Of a DNA stretch of 7,882 bases, positions 1 to 6,043 are shown one piece after another (the stretch's first letter is position 1; each line of letters opens with the position of its first letter). The notes under the pieces are model-generated. The model did not search any database. It saw only the letters and a list, made by a program, of their open reading frames with translations, and was not told the DNA's origin. The position numbers and the translations under genes were made by a program. The stretch is from an uncultured Clostridia bacterium (GTDB lineage Bacteria; Bacillota; Clostridia; Oscillospirales; Acutalibacteraceae): contig CALBKQ010000128.1 in the NCBI GenBank assembly GCA_937895645.1, forward strand, positions 1 through 7,882, given 5' to 3'.

Positions 1-1
1 T

Positions 2-1705
2 ACAAGGCTTCTCGGCAACATTCTTCTTTCACTTCCGATGATTGTTGTTCTGGTTGCACTTTCGCTCGTTGCAAAGAAAAAATGCAATAAGACTTCACTC
101 AAGGGTGTATTTTCATTCCTTCTTTCAATTCTTCTTATGGGCGCATCCGTTTTCCAGGTGCTTTTCATGAACATCAGAACAAAGCCTGTAACTGACAGAC
201 TCTGGGACGGACACAACGATTACCTTGACGGTGTTGATAAGGTTAAGAGAGACAACCCCAACGTGCTTCTCATTATGATGGATGACCTCGGCTACGGTGA
301 CGTAAGCCTTAACGGTTCAATTTACGAAACTCCCAACATTGATTCAATCGGTGAAAACGGTCTTAATTTCGAAAACTACTATTCATCATATTCTGTATGT
401 TCACCCGCACGTTTTGCTTGTATGACAGGTCGCTATCCCTACAGAGGATATGCAGATAACGTTATTTATCCCACAGTTCAGACCTCAGCCAATTTTGCTC
501 AGACAAGAATTTACAATTCATTTGAAATGGGCAACAACGTTGACGGTATGCTCGGTGACGAAATTACAATTGCAGAAGTATTCCAGAATGCAGGCTATAA
601 CACAGCTGCTTTCGGCAAGTGGCATCTCGGTGACTACGGTGAATACCTTCCCACAAACCAGGGCTTCGATTATTTCTACGGTAGCCATCACGTAAATGAT
701 ATGTATGCTTTCTATCACGTACGTGAAGAAGCAGGCGAATATGAAATTGTTCACGGTCAGGACGAACTCAGAGACGAAAACGGTAAAAAAGACCAGAGTA
801 AGCTTACCGAATGGATTCACGGTGAAATTACAGACTGGATTACTGAAACCGTTACAAAGAGTGATGAGCCTTTCTTTGCTTACTACGCAACTCCCTGGCC
901 TCACGGCCCTGTTTTTGCAGGCGATGACTTCGACGGAAAAACAGGTATGGGTACTTATGTTGACTGCGTAACAGAGTTTGACTACTACTTAGGTGAACTC
1001 TTTAACACTCTTGAAGAATTAGGTGTTATGGACGATACAATTATTGTATTCACAAGTGATAACGGTCCTGCACTTGAAGGTTCAACAGGTGAACTTCGTG
1101 GTGGTAAGTACCTTGCATACGAAGCAGGTCAGAAAGTTCCGTTTATGATTAAGTGGGCTAATAATAACGGCCTTTGGGAAGCAGGTACAACAAGAAAACA
1201 AAGTTCAGTTCTTGCTGATATGTTCCCAACACTTATTGAACTTTGCGGAATTACAGGTAACGGTGGAACAGCTAACTACTTGCCAACTGACAGAACTATT
1301 GATGGTGTTTCAATGCTTCCTGTTCTTAAAAATGATACAGCAATCCACAATGAAGACCATCCAATTCTTCATATGAAACGTGAAAAACTTAAAGCACTTC
1401 AGTACACAATGACAACTGACGAAGTTCTCGCTCGTGAAGAATACAAAGATTACAAATACCCTGTTCTTACTGAAAACGATTATGTAACATTCAAATATTT
1501 CCGTAAGATGCAGAATGATAACCCTGCATTCTTCGATAAGACAAGAAAGAACTGGTTATTCATTCTTAACGACGATAAGAGCGAAAGCTATAACCGTACA
1601 AGTACATATCCAACAATCGCAGCGGAGCTTAACGAAAAAATGGATGAAGTTATGAAAGACTTCAAAGAAAATCGTCGAGGCATTAACTACGATTACTACA
1701 AATAA
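2..1705 (+). CDS. Membrane-anchored sulfatase, formylglycine (Cys) type, 5' end missing
   Basis: Hydrolyses sulfate esters outside the cell; the substrate is unknown. Numbering from the first in-window ATG (base 38), the type I sulfatase core is complete: metal-ligand Asp82-Asp83 (MMDDLGYGD), the modification site C121-S-P-A-R125 whose Cys becomes formylglycine, K194 and H196 (GKWHLG), H289 (PWPHGP), D341-N342 (DNG) and K357 (RGGK). Two hydrophobic segments precede the domain: one ends near residue 12 and the other spans about 24-45, with the basic stretch KKKCNK between them. The positive-inside rule then puts the catalytic domain outside. The frame has no stop between base 2 and the ATG at 38, and the first hydrophobic helix starts upstream of that ATG, so base 38 is probably not the start and the gene extends off the left edge. 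The Cys-type site requires the maturase encoded next door. Family assignment is very secure; substrate class is not. Confidence 0.95.
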   Translation, partial: TRLLGNILLSLPMIVVLVALSLVAKKKCNKTSLKGVFSFLLSILLMGASVFQVLFMNIRTKPVTDRLWDGHNDYLDGVDKVKRDNPNVLLIMMDDLGYGDVSLNGSIYETPNIDSIGENGLNFENYYSSYSVCSPARFACMTGRYPYRGYADNVIYPTVQTSANFAQTRIYNSFEMGNNVDGMLGDEITIAEVFQNAGYNTAAFGKWHLGDYGEYLPTNQGFDYFYGSHHVNDMYAFYHVREEAGEYEIVHGQDELRDENGKKDQSKLTEWIHGEITDWITETVTKSDEPFFAYYATPWPHGPVFAGDDFDGKTGMGTYVDCVTEFDYYLGELFNTLEELGVMDDTIIVFTSDNGPALEGSTGELRGGKYLAYEAGQKVPFMIKWANNNGLWEAGTTRKQSSVLADMFPTLIELCGITGNGGTANYLPTDRTIDGVSMLPVLKNDTAIHNEDHPILHMKREKLKALQYTMTTDEVLAREEYKDYKYPVLTENDYVTFKYFRKMQNDNPAFFDKTRKNWLFILNDDKSESYNRTSTYPTIAAELNEKMDEVMKDFKENRRGINYDYYK

Positions 1706-1717
1706 AGCATAATAAAT

Positions 1718-1752
1718 AAACCCCATTGAGACGTTGATTTTCAATGGGGTTT
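1718..1752 (+). terminator. Intrinsic terminator after the sulfatase gene
   Basis: A perfect 12-bp stem, AAACCCCATTGA paired with TCAATGGGGTTT, encloses an 11-base loop and begins 12 bases after the sulfatase stop codon. The following bases (GTTATATAATT) are AT-rich but not a strong U-tract, so termination may be incomplete. The hairpin overlaps the promoter of the next gene. Confidence 0.75.
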
Positions 1753-1762
1753 GTTATATAAT
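1734..1762 (+). promoter_or_regulatory. Sigma-A-like promoter for the sulfatase maturase
   Basis: TTGATT at 1734-1739 and TATAAT at 1757-1762 are separated by exactly 17 bases, predicting a transcription start near 1769. The -35 box lies in the loop of the upstream terminator hairpin, and the spacer contains its whole 3' arm. The maturase ribosome binding site, GGAG at 1781-1784, sits 8 bases before its ATG. Confidence 0.7.
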
Positions 1763-1792
1763 TAAGTTATTAAAGTTTATGGAGAAAATGCT

Positions 1793-2887
1793 ATGCCACC
1801 ACTTTCAATTATGATTAAACCTGCGTCAAGTCTTTGCAATATGCGTTGCGAATACTGTTTCTATCACAATGTTACAGAACTGCGTGAGGTTTCATCTTTT
1901 GGTATTATGACAAATGAAACTGCTGACAATTTAATAGAAAAGGCTATTAATTTCGCCAACGGTGAAAGTGTTGCATTTGCTTTTCAGGGTGGCGAGCCTT
2001 TAATGGCAGGTCTTAACTATTTTGAACATTTTGTAGAAAAGGTAAAATCTGCAAACAAGCTTAATAGTCAGATTTATTTTAGTACACAGACAAATGGTAC
2101 ATTGGTCACTGACCAGTGGTGCGAGTTTTTTCATAAAAACAATTTCCTTGTAGGGTTAAGTCTTGACGGGAACTTTAAGCATAACAAGTTCCGTGTTGAC
2201 GCAAATCGCGAAAACACTTTTTACCGTATTCTTAATGCTGCTGAAAAATTCAAAAGGCACAAGGTTGAATTCAATATCCTAACTGTTCTTACAGGGTATT
2301 GTGCCGATAATATTGATGATATTTATAAGTTTTTCCGCAACAAAGGTTTTAAGTATTTACAATTTATTCCTTGCTTACGACCATTTAACGACAACACCGA
2401 AAGTGAACTCTATATGACACCTGAGCAATATGGGGATTTTCTTATAAAATGCTTTAACTATTATGTTAAAGATTATGTAAGGGGTCAATACACAAGTGTG
2501 CGTTGGTTTGATAACATTGTGCATCAGTTTTTAGGTAACAAGACCGAACAGTGCGGTATGTGTGGTCACTGTATGCACCAGTTTGTTGCAGAGGGTAACG
2601 GTAATATTTACCCTTGTGACTTCTATTGCACAGATGAATGGTATTTGGGCAATATCAATGACGAAAATGAAAATTTTGATACATTGGCTCACTGCGATAA
2701 AGCAATAGAGTTTTTGCGTGAAAGTCTTGCAGTGCCTGATAAATGCAAACAATGTAATTTCTACCCCGTTTGCCGTGCCGGTGGTTGCAAACGCACACGT
2801 GCTGACCGTGATTACTGTGAAAGCTATAAAAAATTCTTTTCATCTTGTCTGCCACTTTTTAGAGCATTTATAAATGAGAAGAAATAA
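1793..2887 (+). CDS. Anaerobic sulfatase-maturating enzyme (radical SAM/SPASM)
   Basis: Oxidises the active-site Cys of type I sulfatases to 3-oxoalanine (formylglycine) in the cytoplasm before export, using S-adenosylmethionine and iron-sulfur clusters without oxygen. The 364-residue length is typical of anSMEs. The N-terminus (MPPLSIMIKPASS) leads directly into the radical SAM motif C15-x3-C19-x2-C22, followed by the SAM-binding QGGEP at 65-69. The SPASM region supplies ligands for two further clusters: C254, C260 and C275, and then C318, C321, C327, C332 and C342 are the best candidates. Asp276, in YPCDFY, aligns with the proposed catalytic base of the characterised clostridial enzyme. The ATG at 1793 has GGAG 8 bases upstream, and the protein start matches the family. 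It follows the sulfatase on the same strand but has its own promoter. All motif residues are intact, so I expect an active enzyme. Confidence 0.96.
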   Translation: MPPLSIMIKPASSLCNMRCEYCFYHNVTELREVSSFGIMTNETADNLIEKAINFANGESVAFAFQGGEPLMAGLNYFEHFVEKVKSANKLNSQIYFSTQTNGTLVTDQWCEFFHKNNFLVGLSLDGNFKHNKFRVDANRENTFYRILNAAEKFKRHKVEFNILTVLTGYCADNIDDIYKFFRNKGFKYLQFIPCLRPFNDNTESELYMTPEQYGDFLIKCFNYYVKDYVRGQYTSVRWFDNIVHQFLGNKTEQCGMCGHCMHQFVAEGNGNIYPCDFYCTDEWYLGNINDENENFDTLAHCDKAIEFLRESLAVPDKCKQCNFYPVCRAGGCKRTRADRDYCESYKKFFSSCLPLFRAFINEKK

Positions 2888-2918
2888 AGTGTACTCAATG
2901 AGTACACTTTTATTTTTT
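2886..2918. terminator. Bidirectional terminator between convergent genes
   Basis: AAAGTGTACTC (2886-2896) pairs with GAGTACACTTT (2900-2910) around a 3-base loop. On the plus strand it is followed by TATTTTTT, a good U-tract for the maturase transcript, whose TAA overlaps the stem. On the minus strand it starts just past the symporter stop codon and is followed by ATTTCTTC, so it can serve both genes. Confidence 0.88.
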
Positions 2919-4332
2919 ACTGTTTTTCCATTTTCCTTTTATCAAAGAATTTTTTTGTATCTTTTGCAACTACTCCTGATAAAGCAAACAATGCAATCAT
3001 ATTAGGAATTGCCATAAGTCCATTAAAGATATCTGCAATAGTCCATACTGCTGAAATTGTCATATAAGGGCCAATAAACACAGCAAGAATGTAAAAATAT
3101 CTAAAAACCTTAACTGCCTTTTTGTTACCATTTGTAAGGTATTCAAGACAACTTTCTGAATAGTAATCCCAACCAAGAATTGTTGTAAATGCAAAGAAAA
3201 CAAGACAGAGCATAAGTATAAATGATGTTACCTTTTCAGGTAAGAATGAAATACCTTCGCCAAAAGCGTAAGATGTAACACCAACGCCTTCAAGTCCCTC
3301 TATTTTCCACGCACCTGTGATTATGATTGAAAGGCCCGTCATTGTGCAGATAACAATTGTATCAAGAAATGTACCTGTCATTGTAACAAGACCCTGACGT
3401 ACAGGCTCTTTAGTTTTTGCTGCTGCAGACGCAATAGGGGCGGAGCCCAGACCTGCCTCATTTGAGAAAATACCACGGGCAACACCTTTTTGCATTGCAA
3501 TAAACATTGTACCCACAACACCACCTGTTACAGCAGATGGATTAAATGCACCTTTAACAACAAGTTCAACTGCCATTGGTATTTTATCAAGATTTGAGAA
3601 TATGAGCATAAGTGCAAAAACTACATAAGCAATTGCCATAAACGGCACAACTATTGTTGCAACACTTGAAATTCTTTTAATACCACCAATAAGCACAAGA
3701 CCTACACAAAGTGCAAGTACAATTGACGCAATTACCACAGACCATGAATATTCACCAATGAATGGAATGTTTACTGTATTAGTGTTGTTTGCGTCAAAGA
3801 AAGAATTTATTGCTGACGAAATACCATTTACCTGAGTAAATGTACCAATCCCCATAAGACCAGCACAAACGCCAAAAAATGCAAAGGCTTTTGCAAGCCA
3901 TCTCCACTTCTCACCCATACCATTTTCTATGTAATAGAATGGTCCGCCAAGTTTACGGCCATCAATTGTTGTAATACGGTATTTTACTGCTAAAAAACCT
4001 TCAGCATATTTTGTTGCCATACCAAGAAATGCTGCAACAAGCATCCAGAATAATGCCCCTGGGCCACCTGCACAAATTGCAGTTGCAACACCCACGATAT
4101 TACCTGTACCGATTGTTGCAGAAAGAGCAGTACATAATGCACCGAATGATGAAATATCGCCTTTGCCACCCTCTTCTTCCTGCACCATCCATTTTAGTGC
4201 TAATGGCAAATGAAAAATCTGAATAAGTTTTGTTTTGCATGTAAGCAACAGTCCACCTACTAAAATAAGTACCATAAGTGGCACGCCCCACACAAAATCG
4301 TCAATTGCTACAAGGATTTCATTAAAACTCAC
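2917..4332 (-). CDS. Sodium:alanine/glycine symporter (AGCS family)
   Basis: Integral membrane transporter coupling uptake of alanine or glycine to sodium (or proton) entry. The predicted protein has 471 residues, normal for AGCS. It shows the conserved TIGTGNIVGVA segment (about 73-83) and the family signature RGIFSNEAGLGSAP (about 286-299), with many hydrophobic helices and a basic C-terminal tail. I chose the GTG at 4332-4330 because AAAGGTGA lies 5 bases upstream and the next residues (SFNEILVAIDDFVWG) fit an AGCS N-terminus. The frame stays open to an ATG at 4461, but that stretch encodes the riboswitch aptamer and leader terminator and cannot be coding. Glycine as substrate is supported by the glycine riboswitch in the leader; alanine is also possible. 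It is transcribed from its own promoter and converges on the maturase gene. Confidence 0.95.
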   Translation of the reverse strand: MSFNEILVAIDDFVWGVPLMVLILVGGLLLTCKTKLIQIFHLPLALKWMVQEEEGGKGDISSFGALCTALSATIGTGNIVGVATAICAGGPGALFWMLVAAFLGMATKYAEGFLAVKYRITTIDGRKLGGPFYYIENGMGEKWRWLAKAFAFFGVCAGLMGIGTFTQVNGISSAINSFFDANNTNTVNIPFIGEYSWSVVIASIVLALCVGLVLIGGIKRISSVATIVVPFMAIAYVVFALMLIFSNLDKIPMAVELVVKGAFNPSAVTGGVVGTMFIAMQKGVARGIFSNEAGLGSAPIASAAAKTKEPVRQGLVTMTGTFLDTIVICTMTGLSIIITGAWKIEGLEGVGVTSYAFGEGISFLPEKVTSFILMLCLVFFAFTTILGWDYYSESCLEYLTNGNKKAVKVFRYFYILAVFIGPYMTISAVWTIADIFNGLMAIPNMIALFALSGVVAKDTKKFFDKRKMEKQ

Positions 4333-4347
4333 TATTTTCACCTTTTC

Positions 4348-4387
4348 AAAAAAAATTAAGGACTGAAAGCATAATGCACTCAGTCCT
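4348..4387 (-). terminator. Riboswitch-controlled intrinsic terminator in the symporter leader
   Basis: On the minus strand AGGACTGA (4387-4380) pairs with TCAGTCCT (4366-4359). An inner GCA/TGC extension lies in the loop, and AA then eight T residues follow (4348-4355). It lies between the glycine aptamer and the symporter ribosome binding site, the usual place for an expression-platform terminator. Confidence 0.9.
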
Positions 4388-4404
4388 GAAAAATCTAAAA
4401 GAAT

Positions 4405-4517
4405 TATCCGTCCTTTGACCTGAGAGATTAGCATTACGCTTTGCACCTTCGGTATCCACAACCTGTGGAATTCTCCGGAATACCATCAACGGACAGTCAG
4501 TTGCCTTTCAATCCGTT
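4405..4517 (-). promoter_or_regulatory. Glycine riboswitch, one full aptamer plus a 5' hairpin
   Basis: Read on the minus strand, the core matches the gcvT-type glycine aptamer: GGAGA (4478-4474), a hairpin TCCACA-GGT-TGTGGA, the conserved ACCGAAGG followed by GCAAAGC, then AATCTCTCAGG and CAAAGGAC. P1 can form from TATTCC (4482-4477) and GGATA (4409-4405) with one bulged base. Only one complete aptamer is present. Upstream, AACGGA (4517-4512) pairs with TCCGTT (4493-4488) to make a hairpin where a second aptamer would sit in tandem riboswitches. This resembles the 'ghost' partner of singlet glycine riboswitches. Glycine riboswitches are known to control glycine cleavage genes and AGCS transporters, matching the gene downstream. 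Confidence 0.92.
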
Positions 4518-4543
4518 TCATCTGGTTATTTAATTGCTCAATA

Positions 4544-4572
4544 ATTGTAATGCAAATACACCCTATTGTCAA
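4544..4572 (-). promoter_or_regulatory. Promoter for the riboswitch-symporter transcript
   Basis: On the minus strand a perfect TTGACA (4572-4567) and TACAAT (4549-4544) are spaced by 17 bases. The predicted start near 4537 gives a leader of about 205 bases that includes the whole riboswitch. The TGA stop of the upstream hypothetical gene (4571-4569) lies inside the -35 box. Confidence 0.85.
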
Positions 4573-4994
4573 GACAAAATATACAATAATGCCATTATAA
4601 GCATTTCGTCAGCACCCTCGCTTTTAAGAAGCATTATAAGTCCCATTAGCATTGCTTTGTCAGGCTCGGCAAAAAGAGTTTCCAGCGTATTCTGTTTGCT
4701 ATGTTGTTGTGGCTTAGTCTCTTTTTTCTGTGGCTTTGGTGTATCTTTGATTTCTTCCTTAAAAAACTCCTTAAAACTTGGATAAATACTGTTTTCGGGG
4801 AAATTAGGAGGCATATTAGTCACCTTTGGTGTAATTGGTGCAGAAGTATGCTGTGGTTGTGGTTTAGGCTTTTCGCTCACAAAATCCTGTTGTGCTTTTT
4901 CTAACACTGCGTCAGTATTCTTCTGCATTTGTCGAACTCGTGCCATTGCTTTTTGTTGCATATTCTGGATTTCGGAATAAGAATAATTGTTCAT
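4569..4994 (-). CDS. Hypothetical protein, Pro/Lys/Gln-rich linker and hydrophobic C-terminus
   Basis: I do not recognise this 141-residue protein. It has three parts: a helical, Gln/Met-rich N-terminal segment (about 1-40, coiled-coil-like), a disordered Pro/Lys/Gln-rich middle (about 41-105), and a C-terminal hydrophobic region (about 113-140). The last region has two halves, AMLMGLIMLL and MLIMALLYIL, split by the acidic KSEGADE. That could be a hydrophobic helical hairpin, membrane-associated or a protein-protein interface. No signal peptide is visible. Its ATG directly abuts the TAG of the preceding gene, with AAAGGA (5009-5004) 9 bases upstream, so it is translationally linked to that gene. 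It is the last member of a three-gene set, and no terminator precedes the next promoter. Coding status is supported by the coupling, ribosome binding site and domain-like layout; function is unknown. Confidence 0.8.
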   Translation of the reverse strand: MNNYSYSEIQNMQQKAMARVRQMQKNTDAVLEKAQQDFVSEKPKPQPQHTSAPITPKVTNMPPNFPENSIYPSFKEFFKEEIKDTPKPQKKETKPQQHSKQNTLETLFAEPDKAMLMGLIMLLKSEGADEMLIMALLYILS

Positions 4995-5315
4995 CTAAAA
5001 CAATCCTTTCAGAAGTGGTAGCACCTGCATAAGTTGTAAAAACTTAATTGCTTCGTCCGCCTTTTTCTGCCTTTCACTATTAAGCATAGGTTTTAAGTCC
5101 CCGATAAGACGGGTGCGATAATCTTCTTTATTCATTTGCCCCATTACACCCATAATTTTACTGACCGTATTCATATCAATGGGGAAATCGGGAGTTTTTG
5201 GCGTTTCTTTTGACTTTTCTTTTGGTTCATTATTCATTAAGGTTTCTGCTACACTTTTGATTTTTGCCATATCTTCATCACTTACTGATGCCAACAAGTT
5301 TTCAATATCAATCAT
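4995..5315 (-). CDS. Hypothetical small protein, middle gene of a three-gene set
   Basis: This 106-residue protein is not recognised. An acidic N-terminal helix region (about 1-28, starting MIDIENLLASVSDEDMAKI) is followed by a Lys/Pro-rich linker (about 29-45), then a second helical part. The C-terminus (about 75-106) contains KPMLNSERQKKADEAIKFL and ends in the hydrophobic run QVLPLLKGLF. No catalytic motif, cysteine or signal peptide is present. The start is well fixed: GGAGGA (5326-5321) sits 5 bases upstream. The gene overlaps the end of the previous gene by 8 bases (ATGATTGA), indicating translational coupling, and its TAG touches the ATG of the following gene. The architecture suggests a structural or adaptor protein working with its two neighbours; that is inference only. 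Confidence 0.82.
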   Translation of the reverse strand: MIDIENLLASVSDEDMAKIKSVAETLMNNEPKEKSKETPKTPDFPIDMNTVSKIMGVMGQMNKEDYRTRLIGDLKPMLNSERQKKADEAIKFLQLMQVLPLLKGLF

Positions 5316-5520
5316 TTTTCTCCTCCGTAAACTTTCTCAATAATTCTCGCGCTTGTGGGGTTGAAAGCAGTTGCTCAAGGGCGCTTCTGTCACTCATAAC
5401 CTCTTGTAGTTTTTTGCTTTGAGACGGATTTAATTTTTTCATTAAAAAGTCCTGTGCTTCATTTTTATCCTTTTGATTTTTCATTTTTTCTACTATTTCA
5501 TCAAAATTATTGTTACTCAT
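5308..5520 (-). CDS. Hypothetical small protein, first gene of a three-gene set
   Basis: A 70-residue, highly charged, apparently all-helical cytoplasmic protein that I cannot assign. The C-terminal half contains LMKKLNPSQSKKLQEVM and LEQLLSTPQARELLRKF. It has no membrane segment, cysteine or recognisable motif. A longer frame is open upstream to 5646, but I chose the ATG at 5520-5518. It has GGTGGTG (5533-5527) 6 bases upstream, and the extra residues would be read across the divergent promoter and into the phosphoesterase gene on the other strand. It overlaps the next gene by 8 bases, and its last codons contain that gene's ribosome binding site. Confidence 0.8.
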   Translation of the reverse strand: MSNNNFDEIVEKMKNQKDKNEAQDFLMKKLNPSQSKKLQEVMSDRSALEQLLSTPQARELLRKFTEEKND

Positions 5521-5548
5521 TGAAAACACCACCATTATATTGTATAAT
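5520..5548 (+). promoter_or_regulatory. Promoter for the phosphoesterase-nagA operon
   Basis: TTGAAA (5520-5525) and TATAAT (5543-5548) are 17 bases apart, predicting a start near 5555 and a leader of about 23 bases. The first base of the -35 box is also part of the divergent gene's start codon. No equally good -35 box is seen for the minus-strand genes. Confidence 0.75.
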
Positions 5549-5553
5549 ATAAT
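5534..5553. repeat. AT-rich inverted repeat between divergent genes
   Basis: ATTATATT (5534-5541) and AATATAAT (5546-5553) form a perfect 8-bp inverted repeat around GTAT. It contains the plus-strand -10 box and -10-like sequences on the minus strand, so it could be a regulator site or simply back-to-back promoter elements. Confidence 0.55.
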
Positions 5554-5577
5554 ATGAAGCAGAAAGTGGTGATATGA

Positions 5578-6039
5578 TTGCGAATACTTGTTTTGTCCGA
5601 TTCTCACGGTGATTACTTTTCTATGAAAAAAGCAATTAACGCTCAACCAACCGCAGAAGCAGTTGTATTTTTAGGTGATGGTCACCTTGATTTTGAGCGT
5701 TGCAACCCTCTTTTAGAGGGTAAAAGAATTTATGCAGTCAAGGGCAACAACGATTTTCATTGTGACTACCCCAAAAACGCAATTATCTGCGAGGGCGGAA
5801 TGAAAATCTATATTACTCACGGCCACTATGAGTATGTAAAAAGCAGCCTTGGGAATCTTGTAACTGTTGCAAAGCAAAATGATTGCAAACTGGCACTTTA
5901 TGGACACAATCACAGACAGCAAGAAGATGTTTTTGACGGTATTAAACTGTTTTGTCCCGGTGCTTTGAAAGATGATGAATATGCAGTTATAGATATTGAA
6001 AATAACGGATATATTTGTATAGGAATAAAATTAAGGTGA
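5578..6039 (+). CDS. YfcE/MJ0936-type metallophosphoesterase, TTG start
   Basis: Small (153-residue) calcineurin-like phosphoesterase, expected to be a cytoplasmic, metal-dependent phosphodiesterase; the physiological substrate is unknown. All metal-binding motifs are present: D8-S-H10, G33-D34, G56-N57-N58-D59, T80-H81-G82-H83 and G109-H110-N111-H112. Length and order match the YfcE family. The start is TTG at 5578. The residues it begins (MRILVLSDSHGD) match the normal family N-terminus, and GGTGA at 5568-5572 is 5 bases upstream. The nearby ATG at 5574 is in another frame and stops after twelve codons, so it is not the start. The gene is first in an operon: its stop codon lies in the ribosome binding site of the nagA-like gene, which begins 4 bases later. 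Confidence 0.93.
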   Translation: MRILVLSDSHGDYFSMKKAINAQPTAEAVVFLGDGHLDFERCNPLLEGKRIYAVKGNNDFHCDYPKNAIICEGGMKIYITHGHYEYVKSSLGNLVTVAKQNDCKLALYGHNHRQQEDVFDGIKLFCPGALKDDEYAVIDIENNGYICIGIKLR

Positions 6040-6043
6040 TATT

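Noticed and set aside
518..904. Antisense open frame of 128 codons inside the sulfatase gene
   Set aside because: It lies opposite a strongly conserved catalytic region, has no convincing ribosome binding site and encodes nothing recognisable.
4333..4461. 43-residue N-terminal extension of the symporter
   Set aside because: The DNA encodes the glycine aptamer and terminator; a GTG with a good ribosome binding site fits the family start.
4534..4904. Plus-strand open frames opposite the 141-residue gene
   Set aside because: They mirror the low-complexity Pro/Lys/Gln-rich coding strand and the promoter, with no ribosome binding site or family features.
5534..5539. Minus-strand TATAAT as the promoter of the three-gene set
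   Set aside because: It touches the ribosome binding site, so a start 6-7 bases downstream would remove it, and no -35 box is found at 16-18 bases.
5521..5646. 42-residue N-terminal extension of the 70-residue protein
   Set aside because: It would be translated across the divergent promoter and antisense to the phosphoesterase start; the ATG at 5520 has its own ribosome binding site.
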